The notes beneath the pieces were generated by a model. That model was not told where the DNA came from. It ran no database searches and saw only the letters and a list, made by a program, of their open reading frames with translations. The position numbers were made by a program, and so were the translations under genes. DNA of 64,000 nt from Bradyrhizobium sp. ORS 278 (GTDB lineage Bacteria; Pseudomonadota; Alphaproteobacteria; Rhizobiales; Xanthobacteraceae): NCBI RefSeq assembly GCF_000026145.1, contig NC_009445.1, positions 5,300,501 through 5,364,500 of the forward strand. Direction: 5' to 3'. Of this stretch, positions 33,556 to 42,642 are shown piece by piece (the stretch's first letter is position 1; the number at the start of each line of letters is the position of its first letter).

Positions 33556-36022
33556 GCGCGACAACCGCGGCCGAGCGCGCATCACGCTCCACGTCATCGG
33601 CCTGCTCGACAGCCTTCTCAGCAGCCTCCGGCTCGGGCGCGGCGCGCGAAATCTCCAGATGCTTCTCGAGCTGTTCGACCGGCATCGGCCGGCCGAGTAA
33701 ATAGCCCTGAGCGAAGTTGACACCGAGCTCGCACAGATGCGCGAGCTGCTCCTCGGTCTCGACGCCTTCGGCGGTGATGTGGATGCCGAGCCCGCGCGCC
33801 AGGGTCACCACCGAGGAGATGACCGCCGCGCTCTCGTCACGCACGGACAGATTGGCGACGAAGGACTTGTCGATCTTGATCTTGTTGAAGGGGAAGGCTG
33901 TCAGCGAGCGCAGCGAGGAATAGCCGGTGCCGAAATCGTCGAGCGCGAGCGAAATGCCGAGGCCCTTCAGCCGGTCGATGAAGCTCTCGTTCTCGGCCGC
34001 GCGTTCCAGCAGCACGGATTCGGTAATCTCGATCTCGAGCCGCTTCGGATCGAGACCCGAACGCGACAGCGCTGACTGAATCACGTCGAACAGTTCCGCC
34101 TGCTTGAACTGCACCGGCGACAGATTGACCGCGACCTTGACGTCGTCGGGCCAGGCTGTCGCGTCGTCGCAGACCCTGCCAATGATCCACTCGCCGAGCG
34201 GCACGATCAGGCCGGTCGATTCCGCGAGCGGGATGAACTTGTCCGGAGGCACCAGGCCCTTGACCGGATGGCGCCAGCGCACCAGCGCCTCGACGCCGCG
34301 GCGTTCGCGGGTCTCGGCGTCGTAGAACGGCTGATAGTGGACTTCGAACTGGCACTGCGCGATGGCGTCGCGCAGATCGCCCTCGAGCGTGTTGCGCGCC
34401 TCGAGCTCGGCCGACATGACATCGTCATACAGCGTGTAGCAGCTGCGGCCCGCGGATTTCGAACGGTAGAGCGCGAGGTCGGCCTTCTTGAGCAGGTGCT
34501 CCTGGTCGCGGCCGTGCTGCGGAGCGAGCGAAATGCCGATGCTGGTGCCGATCTCGACCCGCTGCCCGCCGATCTGGAACGGTTCGGCGATCAACCGCGT
34601 GATGCGCTGCGCCAGCTCGATCGCGGCGGTCCGCTGGTCGTCGAAGCCGGCCTGGATCACAGCGAACTCGTCGCCGCCGAGCCGGGCCAGCACGTCCTCG
34701 TCGCGCAGCTGCGAGCGCAGCCGTTGCGCGACCTGCATCAGCAGCTCGTCGCCCGCGCCATGGCCGAGCGAGTCGTTGACGTTCTTGAAGCGGTCGAGAT
34801 CGAGCAGGAAGACGGTGAAGCGGCCGTTCTTGTCGTCGTTGATGCGCTCCATCTCCTCGAGGAAGAAAGCCCGGTTGGCGAGCCCGGTCAACGCATCGGT
34901 CTGCGCCAGCTCGAGCACGCGGCGGTTGGCGAGCGCCAGTTGCTGCGCATTGCGGCTCGACAGCGCCAGATACACCGCGAGGAAGATCGTGGTCGCCATG
35001 CCGGCGGCGTAGAGCGCCAGCGCGCGATTGTGGCTGGCCATCAGGCCGCCACCGGCGGGCGCGGCCTGAAACACCCAGTCGGCGTCCCCGATGCGCAACG
35101 TCGTGGACCAGATGTTGGGATCGCTGGGCCAGCGCTGCGGGTCGACACCGGAGGCATTGATGACGCGCTCCGGCGGCAGCAGGTTGATCTGCAGCGCCGG
35201 GCTGTTGGGATTGCTCGCACGCACCGACTGCAGCAGCGTCGGCAGATCGAACACGCCGACGATGAAGCCGGAGAGGTTGCGGCGGCGGTCAGCGACCGTC
35301 GTCCGCGACGTCCCCTTGGCGTAAACGGGGATGCCGATCATGACGGCGTTGTTGCGCTCGTTCTGATTGATCAGGTTTTGGCGCGTGCGCAGCGCGCCGA
35401 TCATGTCGTAGTCGCGCGACTGCTCCAGCACCGCGCGATGATCGGGAATGCTCCAATAGTCGAGCCCGTAGACGGGCGAGGTCTTTGCTTCGGTCGAGAA
35501 GTAGACCGGATAATACTCATCATTCTCCGGTGCGACCGTGCCGTCCGGATAGGACTTGATGCGGAAGGCCGGAACGCCGTCGGTGATCGCGGCGGCTTCG
35601 TACTCGCCGCGCTCCTTGCGCTTGATCCGCGGCAGCCAGGCGAGACGCAGCATGCCGCGATGCGCTTCGAACAGGCGCGCGCTGAACGTCTGGTACTCGC
35701 TGCGGGTGATGTCGTCGTTGGCGGATTCGAAGCGGGTGCGCAGCGCGGTCAGCCGGCTGACATATTCGTTGACGCCGTTCTGGACCAGGATTGCTTGGGC
35801 CTCGGCGACGCCTTCGAAATCGGTGCGCGCCAGCCGGTTCTCCCAGCGGCCGACGGCGACGGTCCCGGCGACCGACAGAATGACGCCGACGCAAGCGGCG
35901 ATGATGGCGGGACGATAGAGCCGGTAGCGAGATAGCGACTCGCGCAGCTTCTCCCGCCCGCTACCGATGCGAGCGCCATCACGTTCCTGCAGCGTCGGTG
36001 CGCTGTACTCTTCAACCTGCAA
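33509..36022 (-). CDS. CHASE-GGDEF-EAL membrane protein (c-di-GMP cyclase/phosphodiesterase)
   Basis: Bifunctional-type signalling protein of 837 residues with a TTG start. A membrane segment at about 38-58 and another at about 336-354 flank a periplasmic CHASE-type sensor. The diguanylate cyclase domain has an intact GGDEF at 449-453 and a product-inhibition site RxxD at 440-443. The EAL domain has an intact EAL at 578-580, the NLSPVQF asparagine, EITES, DDFGTGYS, IKIDKSF and AEGVE. Both activities may be present. It is divergent from an orphan periplasmic binding protein gene, which could feed the sensor. Its 3' end overlaps the AraC gene. Confidence 0.93.
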   Translation of the reverse strand: MQVEEYSAPTLQERDGARIGSGREKLRESLSRYRLYRPAIIAACVGVILSVAGTVAVGRWENRLARTDFEGVAEAQAILVQNGVNEYVSRLTALRTRFESANDDITRSEYQTFSARLFEAHRGMLRLAWLPRIKRKERGEYEAAAITDGVPAFRIKSYPDGTVAPENDEYYPVYFSTEAKTSPVYGLDYWSIPDHRAVLEQSRDYDMIGALRTRQNLINQNERNNAVMIGIPVYAKGTSRTTVADRRRNLSGFIVGVFDLPTLLQSVRASNPNSPALQINLLPPERVINASGVDPQRWPSDPNIWSTTLRIGDADWVFQAAPAGGGLMASHNRALALYAAGMATTIFLAVYLALSSRNAQQLALANRRVLELAQTDALTGLANRAFFLEEMERINDDKNGRFTVFLLDLDRFKNVNDSLGHGAGDELLMQVAQRLRSQLRDEDVLARLGGDEFAVIQAGFDDQRTAAIELAQRITRLIAEPFQIGGQRVEIGTSIGISLAPQHGRDQEHLLKKADLALYRSKSAGRSCYTLYDDVMSAELEARNTLEGDLRDAIAQCQFEVHYQPFYDAETRERRGVEALVRWRHPVKGLVPPDKFIPLAESTGLIVPLGEWIIGRVCDDATAWPDDVKVAVNLSPVQFKQAELFDVIQSALSRSGLDPKRLEIEITESVLLERAAENESFIDRLKGLGISLALDDFGTGYSSLRSLTAFPFNKIKIDKSFVANLSVRDESAAVISSVVTLARGLGIHITAEGVETEEQLAHLCELGVNFAQGYLLGRPMPVEQLEKHLEISRAAPEPEAAEKAVEQADDVERDARSAAVVALIPRSGALLSLASNG

Positions 36023-36257
36023 TATGGCCCCCGCCTAACGGCTGCCCCTCACGACGTATCGGGCATGGTCAACCGGCTAAGTTAAGGACGGTCAAAGATG
36101 ATCAGTGGTGGAGTACCGGAAACCCTGGCTTGGTTAACGGCTCACTTTTGCGGACCGCGTAAAACGCGATCAAGCCGGCGGTACGTCTTTAGCGAGGTCT
36201 TCATTCAACGCGTGTAGGCTCGATCTCATCAAGCGCACCCGTGCATCGAAGATCGCA

Positions 36258-37418
36258 ATGAACTGGTTCTCAAGCTTCCGGACATCCCTTGTCCTCATCC
36301 TGCTCGCGGGACTGCTTCCGCTCGGGTCTGCGCGCGCCGACGAGCTCGGCGTCACCAATGATTCGATCCTGTTCGGGCAGGTTGCGGCGCTGGAGGGTCC
36401 GTCGGCTGCGCTCGGTCAGGCGGCGCGCCAGGGGCTGCTGGCGGCGTTCAGCGAGCTCAACGCCAAGGGCGGCGTCTATGGCCGTCGGCTGAAGCTCGCG
36501 AGCCGCAACGACGGCTACGATCCCGACCGCTCCGTGGTCGAGACCATCAAGCTGATCTACGAGGACAAGGTGTTCGCATTGATCGGCGCCGTCGGCACGC
36601 CGACCGCGATGGCCACCGCGCCGATCGCGGCCTCGAACGACGTGCCGTTCATCGGTCCGGTGTCCGGCGCCGAATTCCTGCGCACGCCTGATTTTCAGAA
36701 CATCGTCAACATTCGCGCGAGCTACGCGGCCGAGGCGGAAGCTTCGATCAAGCACCTCACCGAAGACCTGCGTCTGACGCGCATCGCCATCTTCTATCAG
36801 GATGACGCGTTTGGCCGCGACGTGCTGGCGGGCGTGAAGACCCATCTCGACAAACGCGGCCTGGAGCTGGCCGCCGAAGGCACCTTCGAGCGCAATACGC
36901 GCGCCGTCGGCGCGGCGCTCAAGGTGATCCGCCGTGCCGAGCCGGAGGCCGTCATCCTCGTCGGCACCTACGGGCCATGCGCCGAGTTCATCAAGATGGC
37001 GCACCGGAGCGGCTTCAACCCGACCTTCTCGGCCGTGTCCTTCGTCGGCGGCAACGCGCTCGCCAAGGAGCTCGGCTCGGAAGGGCGTGGCGTCATCGTC
37101 TCCGAGGTGGTGCCCTTCCCGTGGGACACCGATCGCCGGATCGTCGCCGACTATCAGGCGGCGATGAAGGAGCTCGATCCGAGCCAGACACCCGACTTCA
37201 TCGGGCTCGAAGGCTACATTACCGGGCGTCTTGTGGCGCGCGCGCTGGCGATGACCGGGCCCAATCCGACCCGCGCCGAGCTGCTGCGGATCATCAACGA
37301 TGTGGGACAGTTCGACATCGGTGGTCTCGTCGTCAGCTTCGGCAGCGCACGCAAGGATAATCCGCCGCCGGTGTCGCTGGTGGTGATTCAGAGCGACGGC
37401 AGCTTCAAGCCGATCTGA
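36258..37418 (+). CDS. Orphan ABC-type substrate-binding protein (LivJ-like)
   Basis: Periplasmic binding protein of 386 residues. The signal peptide is MNWFSSFRTSLVLILLAGLLPLGSARA. The mature part has the branched-chain-amino-acid binding fold: ILFGQVAALEGPSAALGQAARQGLLAAFSELNAKGGVYGRRL, ALIGAVGTPTAMATAPIAAS, FYQDDAFGRDVLAGV. No permease or ATPase gene is near. It is divergent from the CHASE-GGDEF-EAL gene (235 bases apart), a layout in which binding proteins act as signal receptors rather than importers. That role is inferred. Confidence 0.87.
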   Translation: MNWFSSFRTSLVLILLAGLLPLGSARADELGVTNDSILFGQVAALEGPSAALGQAARQGLLAAFSELNAKGGVYGRRLKLASRNDGYDPDRSVVETIKLIYEDKVFALIGAVGTPTAMATAPIAASNDVPFIGPVSGAEFLRTPDFQNIVNIRASYAAEAEASIKHLTEDLRLTRIAIFYQDDAFGRDVLAGVKTHLDKRGLELAAEGTFERNTRAVGAALKVIRRAEPEAVILVGTYGPCAEFIKMAHRSGFNPTFSAVSFVGGNALAKELGSEGRGVIVSEVVPFPWDTDRRIVADYQAAMKELDPSQTPDFIGLEGYITGRLVARALAMTGPNPTRAELLRIINDVGQFDIGGLVVSFGSARKDNPPPVSLVVIQSDGSFKPI

Positions 37419-37467
37419 CCACGCCTCAGCTCGCAGGTTTAGCTCGAAGGCTCGCTCGAAGATTTAG

Positions 37468-38382
37468 CTAAGATTTCTTGGGCTTCGGCGGGCCTTCGAC
37501 CGGCGGCAGCGATTTCAGATAGATCGCCATCGCCTTGCGATCCTCCGGCGTCAGCTGCGAGGTGTTGCGGATGACGCGCGCCATCGAGCCGCCGGCGCTG
37601 TCGCCGTCCGGCAATTGCCCGGTCTCCAGGAAATAGCTGATGTCGCTCTCGCTCCAGTCCGCGAGGCCCTTCTGGGTGATGTTCGGAACGAAGCCGTGAC
37701 CTTCCGGATCGGGACCGCCAGCGAGCCGCTGTGCCGTCTTGATGCCGCCTAGCAGGTTGCGCGGGCTGTGACACTCGGCGCAATGACCAAGCGTGTTGAC
37801 CAGATAGGCGCCGCGATTCCACTCCGCCGAGCGCGAGGCGTCGGCGACGAACGGCTTGTCGTCGAAGAACAGCAGCTTCCAGACGCCGACGGTGCGACGG
37901 ATGTTGAACGGGAAAGGCAGATCGTGCGGGCGCGAGGCGCCGCTCACCGGGGGCAGCGTCTTCATGTAGGCGAAGAGATCCCTGACGTCGTCGACCTTCG
38001 CGCCGGCATAGGACGTATAGGGAAACGCCGGATAATAATGGCCGCCGCCGGGCGACACGCCGCGCAGGACGGCATTGACGAAGTCGGCCTCGCTCCAGCG
38101 CCCGATGCCGTCGGTCGGATCGGGCGAGATGTTGGGCGCGTAGAAGGTGCCGAACGGCGATTCCAGCGGCAGACCGCCGCCGAGCTTCAAACGATCCGGC
38201 TGGTTCGGCACCTGATGGCACGACGCGCAGCCACCGATGTTGAAGATCTCCTGGCCGTTGGCCATATCGGGCGCCCGAGCCGCGGCCGCAAGCGCGATCG
38301 TCGAGGGTTGTGTCAACCACCAGAATACCGAGAGACCGGCGACGCCGAGCACACACAAAGCAAGCAGGAGGCGGCGTAGCAT
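37468..38382 (-). CDS. Dihaem c-type cytochrome
   Basis: Exported or membrane-anchored electron carrier of 304 residues. An uncleaved-looking N-terminal hydrophobic segment (LLLALCVLGVAGLSVFWWL) anchors it. Two haem-binding motifs are present: CASCH at 52-56 and CAECH at 200-204, each with a later Met region (VSPGGGHYYPAF, GSMARVI). The layout matches the cytochrome subunits of alcohol, aldehyde or gluconate dehydrogenases. It lies downstream of a cytochrome c' gene and a molybdenum-hydroxylase gene on the same strand, so it may carry their electrons to the respiratory chain. Confidence 0.9.
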   Translation of the reverse strand: MLRRLLLALCVLGVAGLSVFWWLTQPSTIALAAAARAPDMANGQEIFNIGGCASCHQVPNQPDRLKLGGGLPLESPFGTFYAPNISPDPTDGIGRWSEADFVNAVLRGVSPGGGHYYPAFPYTSYAGAKVDDVRDLFAYMKTLPPVSGASRPHDLPFPFNIRRTVGVWKLLFFDDKPFVADASRSAEWNRGAYLVNTLGHCAECHSPRNLLGGIKTAQRLAGGPDPEGHGFVPNITQKGLADWSESDISYFLETGQLPDGDSAGGSMARVIRNTSQLTPEDRKAMAIYLKSLPPVEGPPKPKKS

Positions 38383-38519
38383 GGTGGCTCCGTCACTGCG
38401 GGAAGGATGAGATCGATCCGGAGACTCTCGGATGCGGCCGGGAGAATAAGACGCCTGCGCCGGACAAACAAACGGGGGCGAACGCGTGGCCGCGTCCGCC
38501 CCCTCAAACTTGCGTCAGA

Positions 38520-38975
38520 TCAGCTGTTCTTGAGACGGAAGGTCTCGTGGCAGCCGCCGCATTCCTTGCCGATCCCCGGCGCGGTCGCCTTCAGGCTGTC
38601 GAGATCCTTGATCTTGGCCTTGGCCTCGGTGACGACCTTGGCGAAGCTGTCGATCTTGGCCTTGAAGCCGGCCTGGTCTTCCCAGATCTTCGGCGACGGG
38701 CCGTAGTCGCCCTCGAACTTCGCGCCCTTCAGGCTCGCCGGATACATCGTCGGCAGCTTCTTGGCGGTGTCCTCGAGCTGCGCCAGAGCGGCATTGACGG
38801 CGGCCTGGTCATACGGCTTCTCGCCCTTGACCATGGCGATCAGGACACCGCCGAGATTCTTGGCGTTCGCCTTCATGATGTCCTGGCTCTGCTTGACCAG
38901 ATTGTCCTCTGCCATCACGGCGCCGGCCCCCAGCAGCAGCGCTGCTGCTGCCACCACGACAGTCCGCTTCATCAA
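38520..38975 (-). CDS. Cytochrome c' (four-helix, C-terminal haem)
   Basis: Periplasmic haem protein of 151 residues. The signal peptide runs to VMAED. The mature part is a four-helix bundle with the haem motif CGGCH at 139-143, close to the C-terminus, as in cytochrome c'. These proteins bind NO and CO and protect against nitrosative stress. Some act in electron transfer. It sits 137 bases upstream of the dihaem cytochrome gene (same strand) and 127 bases downstream of the molybdenum-hydroxylase gene. Confidence 0.92.
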   Translation of the reverse strand: MMKRTVVVAAAALLLGAGAVMAEDNLVKQSQDIMKANAKNLGGVLIAMVKGEKPYDQAAVNAALAQLEDTAKKLPTMYPASLKGAKFEGDYGPSPKIWEDQAGFKAKIDSFAKVVTEAKAKIKDLDSLKATAPGIGKECGGCHETFRLKNS

Positions 38976-39102
38976 TTCGCTCCTTTGTTGTCACAATCCC
39001 GCCCAGCCCACCTGGACGGGTCGCGCCTGGTTGGTCAACCCCTCAGTCGGCGGGTTATTCCGCAATTGAGGCGGTTATCCGAGAGTGTTTGGGAAACAGT
39101 AT

Positions 39103-41412
39103 TCAGAGACTGTGACGGCGGTGCTGCTCCCGGATCGCGATCCAGACCCGCTCGGGCGTCGCCGGCATGTCGATGTGGTCGATCTTGTACTCACGCCACA
39201 GCGCCTCGACGACGGCGTTGACCACCGCCGGACAGGAGCCGATCGCGCCCGCCTCGCCCGCGCCCTTGACGCCCATCGGATTGGTCTTGCAGGGCACGTT
39301 GTGGGTCTCGAAGGTGAAGGACGGCGCGTCCGCGGCGCGCGGCAGCGCGTAGTCCATGTAGCTGCCGGTGACAAGCTGCGCATCCGAGTTGCTGTAGACC
39401 ACCTGCTCCATCAACGCCTGACCGATGCCCTGCACCGCGCCGCCATGCACCTGGCCGGCGAGCAGCAGCGGGTTCAGCGTCACGCCAAAATCGTCGACGA
39501 TCACGTAGTTCACGATTCTGATAATGCCGGTGGCCGGATCGAGCTCGATCTCAGCGACATGCGTGCCGTTCGGATAGGTGCCGTCGGCGCTGGCGAAGGT
39601 GGCGCTGCCGTTGAGCTTGGCCGGATCGACGCCGGGCCGCTTGGCGAGATCGGCGAAGGTGATCGACCGGTCGGTGCCGGCGACGCGGATCACGCCGTCG
39701 GCGATCTCGAGGTCGCCCAAGCCCGCTTCGAGCGCTTCGGCCGCGATCTGCTTGAGCTTATCGCCGAGCTCATGGGTGGCGCGCTGCACGCTGACGCCGC
39801 CCGAGGGAATCGAAGCCGAGCCGCCGGTGCCGAGCCCCGTCGGAACCTGCGCGGTGTCGCCCTGGTGGATGTGCACGCGCTCCGGCGGCAGGCCGAACTG
39901 CTCGGCGACGATCTGGGCATAGGCCGTCTGATGACCCTGCCCGCTCGACTGCGTGCCGATCAGGATCGTCACATCGCCATTGGGATCGAGCTTCACATGG
40001 GCGGTCTCCTCGCCCATCGTGCCGCAGACCTCGACATAGCTGGCCAGCCCGATGCCGCGGACGAGGCCATTCTTCTTGGCGGCCTTGGCGCGCTTGGAAA
40101 AATCTTTCCACTCGGCGATCTCCATGGCGCGCTTGAGATGCGCGTTGAAGTCGCCGGAATCGTACACCTTGCCGGTCGCAGTCTTGTAAGGCAGCGCGCG
40201 CGGCGGGATGAAGTTCTTGCGCCGGATGGCATCGACCGACATGTCGAGCTTGCGCGCGCAGGCATCGACGAGACGCTCGACGACATAGGCGGCCTCCGGC
40301 CTGCCGGCGCCGCGATAGGCATCGACCGGCACGGTATGGGTGAAGATCGTGCGCACCCGGCAGTGGAATTTCTGGATGTCGTAGAGGCCCGGCAGCATGC
40401 CGGCGCCGCCATGCGGGATGTAGGGCGCAAACGTCGACAGATAGGCGCCCATGTCGCCCATCAGGTCGACGTCCATCGCGAGGAACTTGCCGTCCTCGGC
40501 GAGCGCCATCCTCGCTGTCGTGACGTTGTCGCGGCCCTGCGCGTCGCCCATGAAATGCTCGGAGCGGTCGGCGGCCCAGCGCACCGACTTGCGCAGCCGC
40601 TGCGCTGCCACGGCGACCAGCGCATATTCCCGGTACGGAAACAGCTTCGTGCCGAAGCCGCCGCCGACATCCGGGCAGATCACCCGCATCTTCTCGGTCG
40701 GGATCTTCAGCACGTTCTGGCAGAGGATGTCGCGCAGCCGGTGGCTGCCCTGGCTGCCGGCGGTGAGCGTCAGATGATCGCGCTTGGTGTCGTATTCGCA
40801 GACGGCGGCGCGCGTCTCCATGAAGCTCGCGACCACGCGCGGATTGACGATGCGGATCTCGGCGACCGCGTGAGCTTTCGCAAATGCCGCCTCGGTCGCG
40901 GCCTTGTCGCCGATCGAGACGTCGAACAGCACGTTGCCCTTGTGATCCGGCCAGACCTGCGGCGCGCCCGGCTTGATCGCATTCACGACGCCGGTGACCG
41001 CCGGCAAGGTCGTCCATTCGACCTTGATTGCCTCGAGCGCGTCGCGCGCGTGATCGAGCGTGTCGGCCACGACGAAGGCCACGGCGTCGCCGACATGGCG
41101 CACCTCGTCCTTGGCCAGGATCGGATAAGGCGGCGCGGTGAAGGGATCGGTCTCGAGGTTGAACAGGCACGGCAGGCCGCCGAGTTCCGCAGTGTCCTCG
41201 GCGGTGAGGATCAGCGCCACGCCCGGCAGCAGCCGCGCTGCGGACACGTCGATGGTGAACTTGGCATGGGCCTGCGGCGAGCGCAGCACGAGGGCATGCA
41301 GGGCGGCGGATGGCGCGAGATCGTCGGTATAGCGGCCCTTGCCGCGAATCAGCGCGTCATCCTCTTTCCGGAGAACGCTTTGTCCCATACCGAACTTGAT
41401 TGGAGCTGCCAT
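39103..41412 (-). CDS. Molybdopterin-binding large subunit of xanthine oxidase/CoxL family (form II type)
   Basis: Catalytic subunit of a molybdenum hydroxylase, 769 residues. Near the N-terminus are RKEDDALIRGKGRYTDDL and the SPQAHA segment. The cofactor-binding loop GGGFG is at 250-254. The active-site loop reads AYRGAGR at 365-371, the form II pattern, not the CSFR loop of true aerobic CO dehydrogenase. The catalytic Glu is at 720 in GVKGAGEAG. The usual FAD (CoxM) and 2Fe-2S (CoxS) genes are not adjacent, whereas two cytochrome genes follow on the same strand. The substrate is probably an aldehyde or N-heterocycle. Confidence 0.9.
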   Translation of the reverse strand: MAAPIKFGMGQSVLRKEDDALIRGKGRYTDDLAPSAALHALVLRSPQAHAKFTIDVSAARLLPGVALILTAEDTAELGGLPCLFNLETDPFTAPPYPILAKDEVRHVGDAVAFVVADTLDHARDALEAIKVEWTTLPAVTGVVNAIKPGAPQVWPDHKGNVLFDVSIGDKAATEAAFAKAHAVAEIRIVNPRVVASFMETRAAVCEYDTKRDHLTLTAGSQGSHRLRDILCQNVLKIPTEKMRVICPDVGGGFGTKLFPYREYALVAVAAQRLRKSVRWAADRSEHFMGDAQGRDNVTTARMALAEDGKFLAMDVDLMGDMGAYLSTFAPYIPHGGAGMLPGLYDIQKFHCRVRTIFTHTVPVDAYRGAGRPEAAYVVERLVDACARKLDMSVDAIRRKNFIPPRALPYKTATGKVYDSGDFNAHLKRAMEIAEWKDFSKRAKAAKKNGLVRGIGLASYVEVCGTMGEETAHVKLDPNGDVTILIGTQSSGQGHQTAYAQIVAEQFGLPPERVHIHQGDTAQVPTGLGTGGSASIPSGGVSVQRATHELGDKLKQIAAEALEAGLGDLEIADGVIRVAGTDRSITFADLAKRPGVDPAKLNGSATFASADGTYPNGTHVAEIELDPATGIIRIVNYVIVDDFGVTLNPLLLAGQVHGGAVQGIGQALMEQVVYSNSDAQLVTGSYMDYALPRAADAPSFTFETHNVPCKTNPMGVKGAGEAGAIGSCPAVVNAVVEALWREYKIDHIDMPATPERVWIAIREQHRRHSL

Positions 41413-41617
41413 CTGGTTTCACGTCCCACTTCGTTTTGGCGATGTTGGCGCCATATTGCAGCGGAACGAGGCCTCGCGCAAACGGCAACTCCGCCGCAGG
41501 GGGACACGATCGGTCAACTCTCGTCGGGTCAACGCGCGGCCAGCGGGTCATATTATGTTGCGCCGCAATCATGCCGCTCCGGAGACGCATCGGCCCCGGA
41601 GCCACCCTTGTCCGCCA

Positions 41618-42634
41618 TCAATGATGCGCGTGCCCCGCCTTGGCGCCGTCCGGCTGGCCATCGGGGGCCTGCGCGCCGACGCCGAGCACGTCGAGCAGCA
41701 CGGCCATCTTGCCGGCGCGCTCGAATTGCAGCGTCACCGCGACCGACCTGCCCTCAACCAGCGGCGCCTTGAGGCCGGTCAGCATCAGGTGCGTGCCGCC
41801 GGAGGTCAGCGCGACCGTCTGTCCCGGTGGCAGCACAAGCCCCTGCTCGATCGGCCGCATCACCATGACGCCGTCGCGCGTCGACATCTCGTGGATCTCG
41901 ACCGTATCGGCGATATCGGCGCTGGCCGCGATCAGACGGTCTGGCTCGCGGCCCGTATTGGTGAGCGTGATAAAGCCGGCGCCGACCTTGGCGCCGCCCG
42001 GCGTCGCGCGGCTCCAGCCCGAGGACACCATGATGTCGGCCTTGGCGACACCGCGTGGCGTCGGCTCTGCCGCCGTCAGCCGCAAGAGCGGCGCAGGATA
42101 TTTCAGCGCATGCGGATCCTGGCCGGGCGCGGCGATCTCGACCCATTTTGCCGTGCCCTTCTCGCAATCCTGAATCGCCGGAATGGGAAGGACATCGCCG
42201 GACTTGAACGTATCTGCGACGAAGCCGGTGAAGGTGAACTCGTCGTAGAAGCCGTCCTCCAGCCGCCCGCTCCAGCTGATCTCCTTGACCCCTTCGCTGA
42301 GGTCGGCGCCATGCATGAAATGATAGGCCCGCGCATAGGCGCCCTTCTTCACCTCGATGGTCCAGCCCGGCTTCGGCATCGGCTTGATCGCAATCAGTCC
42401 CTCCGGAACCGGCACGGTCAGCCGCACCGTGGCGGATCCCTCGCAGCCATGCGGCACAGCGAGCACCGCTTTGAAGGTCTTGCCGATGCGCGCCTCGGGC
42501 TTGTCGAGAACGACATGCGCGCGCGCCGCGCCGCCGCTGAATGCGACCGACAGGGCGGCGAGAGCGAACAGGATGGATTTCACGACGGATGTCCTCTGGG
42601 TGTGGTGCAAACGAATGGTGCGACCGCGCATCAT
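41618..42634 (-). CDS. Fusion of DUF1775 (YcnI-like) and PCu(A)C copper-chaperone domains
   Basis: Exported copper-handling protein of 338 residues from ATG 42634, which has a strong AGGAGG five bases upstream; a GTG at 42583 is a weaker alternative. The signal peptide ends at SGGAARA, putting His at the mature N-terminus (HVVLDKPEARIG), the YcnI/DUF1775 Cu(II) site pattern, as in the LPMO-like N-terminal His brace. The second half is PCu(A)C: EIHEMSTRDGVMVMRPIEQ and GTHLMLTGLKAPL, with the H-x10-M…H-x-M ligands. A C-terminal His tail follows (GHAHH). It starts nine bases after the TonB receptor gene. Likely delivers copper to cytochrome oxidase. Confidence 0.9.
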   Translation of the reverse strand: MMRGRTIRLHHTQRTSVVKSILFALAALSVAFSGGAARAHVVLDKPEARIGKTFKAVLAVPHGCEGSATVRLTVPVPEGLIAIKPMPKPGWTIEVKKGAYARAYHFMHGADLSEGVKEISWSGRLEDGFYDEFTFTGFVADTFKSGDVLPIPAIQDCEKGTAKWVEIAAPGQDPHALKYPAPLLRLTAAEPTPRGVAKADIMVSSGWSRATPGGAKVGAGFITLTNTGREPDRLIAASADIADTVEIHEMSTRDGVMVMRPIEQGLVLPPGQTVALTSGGTHLMLTGLKAPLVEGRSVAVTLQFERAGKMAVLLDVLGVGAQAPDGQPDGAKAGHAHH

Positions 42635-42642
42635 GCGCCTCC

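Noticed and set aside
39085..41772. Long open frame on the plus strand (895 codons)
   Set aside because: Antisense to the CoxL-type gene, which has the full set of family motifs. The plus-strand product is a low-information His/Arg/Asp-rich sequence.
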